From Amphimallon solstitiale (lineage: Eukaryota > Arthropoda > Insecta > Coleoptera > Scarabaeidae), in contig OY720683.1 of NCBI GenBank assembly GCA_963170755.1, positions 99,483,807-99,547,806 on the forward strand: a stretch of 64,000 bases of DNA, given 5' to 3'. The notes under the pieces were generated by a model. That model worked only from the letters and a program-made list of their open reading frames with translations, was not told the DNA's origin and did not search any database. The number at the start of each line of letters is the position of its first letter. Within the stretch, counting starts at the first letter, position 1. The translations under genes and the position numbers were made by a program. Below, one piece after another: positions 44,635 to 56,144 of this stretch.

Positions 44635-46407
44635 GGTACATTTAAATTTAATTTATCACATCTTTGGAATTTTAAGAAAATTTGGCGTACATCATTTTAT
44701 ACAGGGTGACACAAAGTCTGTTTTTTTAAATCAACTTTAAAACCACATATGGATTGTCAAAGTTGCTCCACCTTGTATTTTCTTATTTTGTTAACAAGGC
44801 ACATCATTTCTTTACAATTTCTTTTTTTATTTATTACAATAGCTTAATTTTTGTAAAAGATACAAGGGTTTAAGAAAAATCTTACATTTTTACATTTTTC
44901 CTATGGTACTAACAATAAGTTTACGAATTTAACTTAACACCGAATATAATGAAAAGGAAATGAAAAGAAAATGAAAAACATAAAAGACTTAATACGAAGT
45001 GTTTCCTCCACGTGCACGGATAACAGCTGCAATTCGTCTTGGCATGCTCTCAATTAAGTTTTGAATGTAAGCCTGGTTGATTTGATTCCATTCTTCAGTT
45101 AGAACGTCACTAAGCTGCAGTAAATTTGCAGGCGTTGGTATACGAGATCGTATTTTCCTCCCAAGTGCATCCCAAACGTGCTCAATTGGGTTTAGGTCTG
45201 GGCTTAGAGCAGGCCAATTTACTACTGGGATTTTAACCTCGGCTAAATACTCGCGTACAATTCTGGCAACATGCGGTCGGGCATTATCATGCATCAGCAT
45301 GAAATCATCTCCGATGAACGGTGCAAAAGGAACAATATGTGGCTCTAAAACTTCTCTTATGTATCTATCGGCTGTCATGGCTCCCCCGTTCATTATAACC
45401 AAGTCCGTCCGAGCTTCAAAATTTATGCCACCCCACACCATTACCGAACCGCCTCCATAACTTACTCTAGGAAAAAAATGGTTTTGAAAGAAACATTCAC
45501 AAGTTCTCCGGTAAATTCTTTCACGTCCATCTGGTGTTCTAAGACTAAATCTTGACTCATCCGTGAATAGGATGTTGCTCCATTCTTCGTTACCCCAATT
45601 TACATGTTCCCTAGCAAATCTAAGGTGTTCAACTCGATGGTGTCTCAATAACTCTAGACCAGTTGCAGGTCTCCTAGAACGCAGTCCAATATCAAACAGC
45701 CGCCTTCTTATTGTTCTATCACTTACTTGAACTTGCCTTACGTCCTCTAATCTGTTTTTCATTTGCATAGTAGTAACTTTTCTGTCCCTAAAAACATTTA
45801 ACGTTATAAAGCGATTATCTCGCTCACTAGTAGATTTCTTTCGACCACAATGATTTCTTCTTGTGTATACACCAAATTCATTAAACCGTTTAACAGCTCT
45901 TTGAACTTTACATCTTGAAACTCCCAACACTCTGGCCACATAATACTGTGACCTACCATCCTGAATCAAAGCAACAGCTCTCGCTGCGTCGGTTACAGAA
46001 AGATCCATATTTTAAATTACTATTCGACAAGAAACACGTTCAAAAACGTAATTGACAAGTTTTAGATTTCGCAACTGACAGTATTTCAATAGCCCTCTAT
46101 GCAAAAATGATAAATTGGTAAACTTATTGTTAGTACCATAGGAAGAATGTAAAAATGTAAGATTTGTCTTAAACCCTTATATCTTTTACAAAAATTAAGC
46201 TATTGTCATAAATAAAAAAGGAAATTGTAAAGAAATGATGTGTCTTGTTAACAAAATAAGCAAATACAAGGTGGAGCAACTTTGACAATCCATATGTGGT
46301 TTTAAAGTTGATTTAAAAAAACAGACTTTGTGTCACCCTGTATAAAATGATGTACGCCAAATTTTCTTAAAATTCCAAAGATGTGATAGATTACATTTAA
46401 ATTTACC
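44635..46407 (-). mobile_element. Intact Tc1-like element with long inverted ends
   Basis: Inverted repeats of about 300 bp (44635 to about 44935 and about 46110-46407), with TA just outside. Inside the outer arms another plausible tip, CAGGGTGACACAAAGTCTG, begins at 44702 and ends at 46340, also next to TA. So the true element may be 44702-46340, with a palindromic older flank around it. It carries one complete transposase ORF. Confidence 0.85.
44989..46008 (-). CDS. Tc1-like DD34E transposase, 339 aa, intact
   Basis: Cut-and-paste transposase of normal family length. Residues 1-110 form the paired DNA-binding region with two helix-turn-helix units (YYVARVLGVSRCKVQRAVKR; VSDRTIRRRLFDIGLR), with a basic linker near 52-60. 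Catalytic triad: D150 in ILFTDESRFSL, D241 in MLMHDNARPH, E276 in SPDLNPIEHVWD, with 34 residues between the last two. The glycine box GGGSVMVWGGI is at 185-195. No stop or frameshift, and both ends of the element are present, so it could be active or recently so. Confidence 0.95.
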   Translation of the reverse strand: MDLSVTDAARAVALIQDGRSQYYVARVLGVSRCKVQRAVKRFNEFGVYTRRNHCGRKKSTSERDNRFITLNVFRDRKVTTMQMKNRLEDVRQVQVSDRTIRRRLFDIGLRSRRPATGLELLRHHRVEHLRFAREHVNWGNEEWSNILFTDESRFSLRTPDGRERIYRRTCECFFQNHFFPRVSYGGGSVMVWGGINFEARTDLVIMNGGAMTADRYIREVLEPHIVPFAPFIGDDFMLMHDNARPHVARIVREYLAEVKIPVVNWPALSPDLNPIEHVWDALGRKIRSRIPTPANLLQLSDVLTEEWNQINQAYIQNLIESMPRRIAAVIRARGGNTSY

Positions 46408-46429
46408 TAGAATAAAACGCGAAAGTATT

Positions 46430-46860
46430 TAGACCTAGATTTGGAACAATTTTTGTGAACAAGAAATTTAAAAATTCGGACCGTAAGTAATACTTCTATT
46501 CTTATCACATAACAGTTTTTTGCAAATATCTGGCAAATTTTGAATTCTATACAGATTTATTAAGAACTCAAACGTTTTTAGAGTTCGAGTTAGAATAATT
46601 TTTGTATATAAAAAATTTAAAAATTCGTACCGGATGTAAGATTTTTACTTTTATCGAATATCAGTTTTTTGTAAATATTTCTCAAATTATGTTTCTTTAG
46701 AGCTGAATTTGGTATAATTTCTGTATAAAAAAAAATTCAAAATTCGGACCGGAAGTAACCCATTTACTCAGAGTTTATTTTATTAGGAAATACAGAATTT
46801 AAAGTTTAATTTGGAACAACTTTTGTATATAGCACATACGTATAAAAAATCGTGTAGTGC
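46430..46860. repeat. Degenerate tandem repeat, about 100-150 bp spacing
   Basis: Four diverged copies of a block like TTGGAACAATTTTTGTATA followed by AAATTTAAAAATTCGGACCG.AAGTAA begin at about 46440, 46588, 46707 and 46811. No coding frame. Confidence 0.65.
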
Positions 46861-47560
46861 CCACACCTCACTTTTATATTTGTCTTAGCTAGTGTCAAAT
46901 GACTAATGCTACACATGTTAAACATTTCCTATAGTACCCATGAAAAACAGAGATATTTATGAATTACGACTTAATTTTTCAGAAAATTGAACCCCAATTA
47001 CGCTATTTGTAAATTAATTTTTTTTTGTCATCAGTTATCATCATTAACAGTTTCATTAAAAAAAATATTCATCAGGTAAAGGTTCGTTAAAAATATCAAA
47101 TGAAAAATTGCAGTGACTTATTTAAAAATGTCAACAAACATTGCTACATTTATTCTAAATCAATAGCTGTCAGTATATAAACTGGTTATAAACGAACAAT
47201 ATTGATTTGATACAATGTATTAGAATAATATGAATCATACTGATGACTATCTGAGATGGGCTTATCATAATATATAGACTATCTTTCTCAAACAATTGTA
47301 ATTGAAAGTTTGTTTTGCTCTAATTAATCCAAACAGATCGTGTAGCATGAATACATTAAAAACTTTTTATTACTCTTAATTTTCATTTTAAAATGATATT
47401 AGATATTATACACTGGGGTTCTGACGTAGGTATGGATCACGTACCAATTACTATTTTGTCAACTTACAATTAGTATTTTAAATAATTTCTCGGTTGTGAA
47501 CCATGTAGACCTACTTTCACATCATGTAAATTTTAAACATGTGCATTTATGAAAAACTAG
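46861..47560. other. No gene seen
   Basis: AT-rich sequence between the degenerate repeat and the satellite domain. Confidence 0.45.
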
Positions 47561-47860
47561 CTGTCCATCAATCTCTTCGAGCTTGAATCGCCTCTTCGCG
47601 TCCGCTTACAGCTGTCCGTCAGTCTCTCTTAGCTTGAACCGCTTTTTTCGCGTCCGCTTACAGTTTCTTCACAGTTTCCTGTAAAAAGCAATCACTCTCA
47701 TGGCTTTTTAGAGTGTCCGATTTTATTAACTTTTGAAGCACCCCTGTATATACATATATCTTGTGAAGCCAATAGCATGTTTTATTTAAAATGCTTCTCG
47801 AACTGTTTTATACACAAACCTGTACACAATCAAGAGCGACAAAATTGTAGACGTAATAAG
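47561..47860. repeat. Module A leader and one truncated A unit
   Basis: Starts at ACTAGCTGTCC with two copies of a block containing CGCGTCCGCTTACAG, then CCTGTAAAAAGCAATCACT and CACCCCTGTATATACATATA as in the main A array at 49.8-54.8 kb. It is cut off after CAAGAGCGAC, where module B begins. Confidence 0.85.
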
Positions 47861-47864
47861 CGAC

Positions 47865-48850
47865 CACAAACAACACCGTACCTAAAATTTCACATTCATA
47901 CGTCAATTTTCAAAAAAATCTTCCGCCATTTTTTTTTTGACATTTTGACTTTGGAATCGTGATCAAAGACCTCCAAAACCCCCGTATATAAAATTTCACT
48001 TTCATACGTCAATTTTTAAAAAAATCTGCCGCCGTTTTGTTTTTTTTGACATTTTGACTTTGGAATCGTGATCGTCGACCCCCAAAACCTCCGTATCTAA
48101 AATTTCACAATCATACGTCAATTTTCAAAAAAATCTTCCGCCATTTTGTTTTTTTTGACATTTTGACTTTGGAATCGTGATCGGCGACCCCCAAAACCCC
48201 CTTGTCTAAAATTTCACGTTCATACGTTAATTTTCAAAAAAATCTCCCTCCATTTTGTTTTTTTTGACATTTTGGCTTTGGAATCGTGATCGGCGACCCC
48301 CAAAACCCCCGTATCTAAAATTTCACGTTCATACGTCAATTTTCAAAAAATCTTCCGCCATTTTGTTTTTTTTTGACATTTTGACTTTGGAATCGTGATC
48401 GGCGACCCCCAAAACCCTCGTATCTAAAATTTCACATTCATACGTCAATTTTCAAAAAATCTCCCGCCATTTTTTTTTTTGACATTTTGACTTTGGAATC
48501 GTGATCGGCCACCCCCAAAACCCCCGTATCTAAAATTTCACGTTCATACGTTAATTTTCAAAAAAATCTCCCGCCATTTTGTTTTTTTTTTGACATTTTG
48601 ACTTTGGAATCGTGATCGGTGACCCCCAAAACCCCCGTATCTAAAATTTTATATTCATACGTCAATTTTCAAAAAAATCATCCGCCATTTTGTTTTTTTA
48701 TGACATTTTGATTTTGGATTTGTGATCGGCGACTTAAGACACCCTCGTATCTAAAATTTCACATTTATACGTCAATTTTCAAAAAATCCTTCGACCATTT
48801 TGTTTTTTTTTGACATTTCGACTTTGGATACGTGATCAATGATACCACAA
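47865..48850. repeat. Module B satellite array 1, about 109-bp unit, nine copies
   Basis: Units hold CCCGTATCTAAAATTTCAC, TTCATACGTCAATTTTCAAA, CCGCCATTTTGTTTTTTTTG and ACTTTGGAATCGTGATCGGC. TAAAATTTCAC recurs at about 47882, 47990, 48101 and so on every 107-111 bp. Copies differ mainly in T-run lengths and in the GACC..AAACC block. Confidence 0.97.
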
Positions 48851-49768
48851 AGACTCCCAAGTGCCGAATTTTACTTTAATAAGAAGAGAGAAATTAATTT
48901 CAGATAGCTCCGCCCACTCTGCATGTATGTGTAATCCTTGTTATAAGGGCACATAAATGTTAAAAGCAATCTTTTTCCCCATTAAGGAAACTGGGCGTAC
49001 GCGTTCTGGAATTAACGTATTTTAATAATTCAAATTTATTGTCATTAAAAGAACAATCAACCTGTATGTCTATAAAAATGTTAAGTCAAGGGGGTGTTTT
49101 ATGTCGAGATTGAGATGCCGAACTTTCGCCGGACCGGATACATTAATTGGCATTGCACGCATAAATCTGATATTTTTCGCCCGTCCGGAATACATTCGTG
49201 TCACTGCACATTGAATCTGTGACGTTTTCGGCCATTTTTCTGACCAAATGCTTCTGCAAACGAATTTGAAAGTACTCGTGCCGTTGGTTGCGTGTGTCTG
49301 TCGACTCGAAATAAGCACGTAAAAGGTCCAGAGAAGGCCGTTCTTTAACACCTCGGGTCTTGTTGGACCCTCGCAACCTTCAAAATTTCGTATTTCACGC
49401 TTAAAAATGAATCTGTGGACACAACTCAGTTTGATGTCAGTTTGACGTTTCCCGAGATTTTTATCGCTTGTCACGGGAATGGTCAAAACGTAAGCCATTT
49501 TTTCGTTACAAAATGGAATGCACGCTCCCCTTTAAAACCCCATATCTCTGCACACGCTCCACTTAGAAGGAAAAACTCGCCGGCGAGGAACCCTTTAGAG
49601 TCCTCCTAACACGCACGCCAAAGGACAGCTTTCAATTCCGCGTATCCAGAGAGGAGTTCAACCTGGCGTTTTGTCGACTTTTTCTATTTTGATAGTTTCG
49701 AAAATGCTCGGTTAAGCTCTTTCAACTAAGGCGATTAACAACAGAGGTCTGTGCGCTATTATTATATA
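48851..49768. repeat. Module C, copy 1
   Basis: GC-richer, low-copy sequence that follows satellite B. It is homologous to 59110-60310: AGAGAGAAATTAATTTCAG, GGGCACATAAATGTTAAAAG, TTTTTCGCCCGTCCGGAAT, CGGCCATTTTTCTGACCAAA, TGTCAGTTTGACGTTT. A minus-strand 142-codon frame at 49070-49498 is not conserved in the second copy, so I do not call it coding. Confidence 0.8.
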
Positions 49769-52700
49769 TTACTAGCTCTAACGTCCGCTTACAGCGGGTC
49801 CTCCGCTTACAGCGGGTCCGTCAATCTCTTTTAGTTGGAATCGCTTTTTTCGCGTCCGCTTACAGCTTTTTCATAGTTTCCTGTAAAAAGCAATCACTGT
49901 CATGACGCCTTTTAGAATGTACGATTTTATTAAAAAACGCTTTTTAGAATGTCCACTTTTATAAACTTTTGAAGCACCCCTGTATATACATATATTTTGT
50001 TAAGCCAATAGGATATTTTATTTAAAATTCTTCTCGAACTGTTTTTGACACAAATCGGTACACACTCAAGAGCGAGAAAGGTAATTTAATGTTAAACATA
50101 AGTCATGTTAAAGTATCCAAAGACACATTGAGATCAAAAAGCGCAACATCTTTATTAAGACAGTGTACAATACTATTTTGATGTGAAAGTGTGAAAGCCT
50201 GTCAACCTTTTTGAAATCCACTATCGTTAATAAAGGAGCACAAAATAATAATAAAAGTAAAAAGCCCAAGTTTTAAATTTAAACCCTATTGAAGCACTTT
50301 CCTGTAAAAAGAGGCTTTTTAGAATGTCTACTTCTATAAACTTTTGAAGCACCCCTATATATACATATATTTTGTTAAGCCAATAGGATATTTAATTTAA
50401 AATTCTTCTCGAACTGTTTTTGACATAAACCGGTACACACTCAAGTGCGAGAATGGTAATTTAATGTTAAACATAAGTCATGTTAAAGTATCCAAAGACA
50501 CAATGAGATCAAAAAGCGTAACATTTTTATTAAGACAGTGTACAATACTATTTTGATGTGATAGTCTAAAAGCCTGTCAATCTGTTTGAAATCCACTATC
50601 GTTAATAAAGGAGTACAAAATAATAATAAAAGTAAAAAGCCCAAGTATTAAATTGAAGCGCCTGTCCTGTAAAAAGCCATCACTGGCATGACGCTTGTTA
50701 GAATGTCCACTTTTATACACCTTTGAAGTACCCCTGTATATTCACACATTTTGTTAAGCCAATAGGACGCTTTATTTAAAATTCTTCTCGAACTGTTTTT
50801 AACACAAACCGGTACACACTCAAGAGCGAGAAAAGTAATTTAATGTTAAACATAAGCCATGTTAGGGTATCCAAAGACACAGTGAGATCAAAAAGCCTAA
50901 CATGTTCATTAAGACAGTTTACAATACTATTTTGATGTGAAAATATAAATGCCTGTCAACCTTTTCAAAATCCACTATCGTTAATAAAGGAGCACAAAAT
51001 AATAATGAAAGTAAAAAGCCCAAGTTTTAAATGTAAGCCCTATTGAAGCGCCTTTCCTGTAAAAGGCGATCACTGGCATGACGCTTTTTAGAATGTCCAC
51101 TTTTATAAACTTTTGAAACACCGCTGTATACACATATATTTTGTTAAACCAATAGGATATTTTACTTAAAATTCTTCTCGAACTGTTTTTGACACAAACC
51201 GGTACACACTCAAGAGCGAGAAAGGTAATTTAATGCTAAAGTATCCAAATACACAATGAGCACAAAAAGCGCAACATTTTCATCAAGATAGTTTGCAATA
51301 CTATTTTGATGCGAAAGTGTAAAAGTCTGTCAACCTTTTCGAAATCCACTATAGTTAATAAAAGAGCACAAAACAATAATAAAAGTAGAAAGCCCTAGTT
51401 TTAAATTTGAAGCCCTATTGAAGCGTCTTTCCTGTAAAAAAGCGATCACTGGTATGACGATTTTTAGAATGTCCACTTTTATAAACTTTTGAAACACCCC
51501 TGTATATACATATATTTTGTTAAGCCAATAGGATATTTTATTTAAAATTTTCCTCGAACTGTTTTTGACACAAACCGGTACACACTCAAGAGCGAGAAAG
51601 GTAATTTAATGTTACAACGACACAATAAGATAAAAAAGCCCAACTTTTTTATTAAGATAGTTTACAATACTATTTTGATCCGAAAGTGTAAAATCCTGTC
51701 AACGTTTTCGAAATCCACTATCGTTAATAAAAGAGCACAAAGCAATAATGAAAGTAGAAAGCCCAAGTTTTAAATTTGAAGCACTATTGAAGCGCCTTTC
51801 CTGTAAAAAGCGATCACTAACATGACGATTTTTAGAATGTCCACTTTTATAAACTTTTGAAGCACCCCTGAGCATACATTAGTTTTGTGAAGCCAATTGT
51901 ATAATTTATTTAAAATTCTTCTCGAACTGCCTTTTACACAAACCGGTACACACTCAAGAGCGAGAAAGTTAGTTTATGTTAAAATATCCAAAGACACAAT
52001 AAGATCAAAAAGCGCAACCTTTTTATTAAGACAGTTTACAATACTATTGTGATTCGAAAGTGTAAAAGCTTTTCAACCTTTTCGAAATCCACTATCGTTA
52101 ATACAAAGCACAAAACAATAATAAAAGTAGAAAGCCCAAGTTTTAAATGTAAGCCCTATTAAAGCGCCTCGCCTGTAAAAGGCGATGGCATGACGCTTTT
52201 TAGAATGTCCACTTTTATAAACTTTTGAAACACCCCTGTACATACATAAATTTTGTGAAGCCAATTGAATATTTTATTTAAAATTCTTCTCGAATTGTTT
52301 TTTACACAAACCGGTACACACTCAAGAGCGAGAAAGGGAATTTAATGTTACAACGACACAATAAGATAAAAAAGCGCAACATTTTTATTAAGACAGTTTA
52401 CAATACTATTTTGATGTGAAAGTGTAAAAGCCTCACAACCTTTTCGAAATCCACTATCGTTAATACAAGAGCACAAAACAATAATAAAAGTAGAAAGCCC
52501 AAGTTTTAAATTGAAGCCCTATTGAAGCGCCTTTCCTGTAAAAGGCGATCACAGGTATGACGCTTTTTAAAATATCCACTTTTATAAACTTTTGAAACAC
52601 CCCTGTATATACATATATTTTGTTAAGCCAATAGGATATTTTATTTAAAATTCTCCTCGAACTGTTTTTGACACAAACCGGTAGACACTCAAGAGCGAGA

Positions 52701-54760
52701 AAAGTAATTTAATGTTACAACGACACAATAAGATAAAAAAGCGCAACATTTTTATTAAGATAGTTTACAATACTATTTTGATCCGAAAGTGTAAAATCCT
52801 GTCAACCTTTTCGAAATCCACTATCGTTAATAAAAGAGCACAAAATAATAATAAAAGTAAAAAGCCCAAGTTTTAATTTGAAGCCCTATTGAAGCGACTT
52901 TCCTGTAAAAAACGCTTTTTAAAATGTCCACTTTTATAAACTTTTGAAGCACCCCTGTATATACATATATTTTGTTAAGCCAATAGGATATTTTATTTAA
53001 AATTCTTCTTGAACTGTTTTTGGCACAAACCGGTACACACTCAAAAGCGAGAAAGGTAATTTAATGTTAAAGTATCCAAAGACTCAATAAGATCAAAAAG
53101 GTCAACATGTTCATTAAGACAGTTTACAATTCTGTTTTGATGTGAAAGTGTAAGAATCTGTCAACCTTTTCAAAATCCACTATCGTTAATAAAGGGGCAC
53201 AAAATAATAATAAAAGTAAAAAGCTCAAGTTTTAAATTGAAGCCCTGGAGCCCTATTGAAGCTCCTTTTCTCTAAAAAGCGATCAATCTCATGACGCTTT
53301 TTAGAATGTTCAAGTTTATAAACTTTTGAAGTACCCCTGTACATACATAAATTTTGTAAAGCCAATTGTATATTTTCTTTAAAATTCTCCTCGAATTGTT
53401 ATTTATACAAACCGGTACACTCAAGAGCGAGAAAGGTAATTTAATGTTAAACATAAGTCATGTTGAAGTATCCAAAGCAGTGGCAGCTGGTGCCCGCGTT
53501 TTGGCTGTGCAGTTTCGTGGACGGGACTGATTCGTTTGTTGTCGGTGATATGCTCGACATCTGGGAGTACATCGCCGATAATGGGCGAGTCAGTCTTGTC
53601 TATGTGGCTGCTCACGCCCCGAGCCGCCACTGAATCCAAAGACACAATGAGCTTAAAAAACGCAACATTTGTCTTAAGACAGTTTACAATACTATTTTGA
53701 TGTGAAAGTGTAAAAGCCTCACAACCTTTTCGAAATCCACTATCGTTAATAAAAGAGCACAAAATAATAATAAATATAAAAAGCCCAAGTTTTAAATTGA
53801 AGCGCCTTTCCTGTAAAAGGCGATCACCGGCATGACGCTTTTTAGAATATCCACTTTTATAAAGTTTTGAAACATCCCTGTATATACATATATTTTGTTA
53901 AGCCAATGGGATATTTTATTTAAAATTCTCCTCGAACTGTTTTTGACACAAACCGGTACACACTTAAGAGCGTGAAAGGTAATTTAATGTTAAAGTATAC
54001 AACGACAGAATAAGATCTAAAAGCGCAACATTTTTATTAAGATAGTTTACAATACTATTTTGATCCGAAAGTGTAAAAGCCTGTCAACCTTTTAGAAATC
54101 CACTATCGTTAATAAAAGAGCACAAATTAATAAAGGTAGAAAGCCCAAGTTTTAAATTTGAAGCCTATTGAAGCGCCTTTCCTGGAAAAAGCGATCACTG
54201 GCATGACGATTTTTAGAATGTCCATTTTTATAAACTTTTGAAGCACCCCTGTACATAGATAAATTTTGTGAAGCCAAATGTATATTTTGTTTAAAATTCT
54301 TCTCGAATTGCTTTTTACACAAACCGGTACACACTCAAGAGCGAGAAAGGTAGATTAATGTTAAAATATCCAAAGACACAATAAGATCAAAAGGCACAAC
54401 ATTTTTATTAAGACAGTTTACAATACTATTGTGATGCGAAAGTGTAAAAGCTTTTCAACGTTTTCGAAATCCACTATCGTCAATAAAAGAGCACAAAATA
54501 ATAATAAAAGTAAAAAGCCCAAGTTTTAAATGTAAAGCAGTGAAGTGCCTTTCCTGTAAAAAGCAATCACTGGCATGACGCTTTTTAGAATGTTCACTTT
54601 TATAAACTTTTGAAGCACCCCTGTACATACATAAATTATGTGAAGCCAATTGTATATTTTATTTAAAATTTTTCTCGAATTGCCTTTTACACAATGCGGT
54701 ACACACTCAAGAGCGAGAAAGATAATTTAATATTAAATATAAGAATAAGTATCCGAAGAA
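49769..54760. repeat. Module A satellite array, about 375-bp unit, 13 copies
   Basis: After a leader (ACTAGCTCTAACGTCCGCTT, CGCGTCCGCTTACAG) the unit repeats at about 49974, 50350, 50727, 51120, 51495, 51862, 52230, 52600, 52952, 53332, 53870, 54246 and 54615, judged by CACCCCTGTATATACATATA. Other constant blocks: CTTTTTAGAATGTCCACTTT, CTCGAACTGTTTTTGACACA, AACCGGTACACACTCAAGAG and GAAATCCACTATCGTTAATA. The larger step at 53332-53870 is due to a small transposon. Some units keep minus-strand frames of 60-65 codons, but these are not shared by all units. Confidence 0.97.
53478..53633. mobile_element. Short hAT-like MITE inside an A unit
   Basis: 156 GC-rich bases, unlike the AT-rich satellite. 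Ends CAGTGGCAGCT and AGCCGCCACTG(A), imperfectly inverted, with ATCCAAAG on both sides (53470-53477, 53634-53641). An 8-bp duplication and CAGTGGC ends are characteristic of hAT elements. No coding capacity of its own. Confidence 0.82.
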
Positions 54761-56069
54761 ACAATATGCTTAATAAACACATCATTTTCATTGAGACAAT
54801 CGGGATAATACGCTCTTGAAATAACAGTGGAAACATTTAGTATATTGGCAAAAAGTATGTCAATTGCTCAGAAACAATTTAAAATAGGCACGCACAATAT
54901 TAATAAAAAATAACCTAAAAATCAGTTTGAGATATTTTTCACCCCAATTATTTGAAGTGGAACAGCGCTTTCATTATGAAATGTTGGTCAGCAAATTTGA
55001 AATATTCGTCTGTCACATACTCAAAATTAGTTCGCAAGTCAATTAAAAATGAAGGACTTGTATTGCAGAACATTTTAAATTTTCACCGAATTACTTTATT
55101 ACTCATTTTAATGGACATGCTCAAATATATATAGTATCTGTGTAGTGTTTAAAATGTTTATAACAAATTTTGTTTGATAAATGGGCGTCGCTTTCAAACA
55201 TTCTTATAGAATGCTAATGAATGCTGATGAACTTCAAACATATAGTTCGCAAACATATAAATGATTAGTTTTAATAAGATGCTGTTAAAAGCAATTACAA
55301 AGAAGAAAAGACCAAGCGCAGGCATAAATTTTCACAAATATTTAGGATTTTTAGCAACTGAGATAAAGTCCCAGAAATGTAACAGAATTAAAAAGCTTCC
55401 AAAACACAAATATTTCCCTAGCAAGCTAAAAGTTACACATATTCAATATTATGTTTTATTTTTAATTATACTGTAAATTTCATGTATAGAAGAAGCAATA
55501 CAATTACTAAAACACTAATAAAAATAATTATTAATTACAAATGGATAAGAAAACATAATCGCAGTCAATACTAATAAAAATCCAAATCTCCTAGGTTATG
55601 CGCATGTGTAAGTAATCGTAATTACTGTTTAATATTTTATCAGGTTTGGTAAAACAGCGGTTAAAATATTTTCATTTAATAACGATCTTAATCAATGATT
55701 AGCGCTAACCGGTGTTGGAAAAACATACCAACCGGTATTTTAATCAATGATTAGCGCCAACCGGTTTTTGCAAAAACGTACTATCCCGTATTTTATCTAA
55801 TGAATACACTGATCGGCATTTTAATCGGAATTGGGAAAACCGGCCCTGTATTGAACTTAATCAACTAATACAATGCAATAATGTAAATGACTAAAAATAC
55901 GTTTAAATTTGCCATTGTAGGTGTTAGGGCGTTTTAATGTTGAAGGTTACATTCAAATATTATGTCAACATTAATGAAACATGCGCCAATAATTTAAGGA
56001 CATTAAATTTGAGATATTGCAAAATTTTACCTATCAAGTATTCTACCTACACAAGCTGTTTCAAGAGAG
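54761..56069. other. Spacer within the satellite domain; one short tandem repeat
   Basis: AT-rich sequence without a gene. 55690-55845 holds about three diverged copies of a unit of about 60 bp (AATCAATGATTAGCGC, AACCGGT...AAAAAC, CGTATTTTA). Frames at 54952-55134 and 55261-55476 have no motif. Confidence 0.55.
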
Positions 56070-56144
56070 AGAGAGAGAATGTCGATTTTATGAACTTTTG
56101 ACGCATCCCTGTACACATATAAATTTTCTTATGCCAATCGTATA

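Noticed and set aside
49070..49498. 142-codon minus-strand ORF in module C
   Set aside because: The homologous second copy of module C does not keep this frame.
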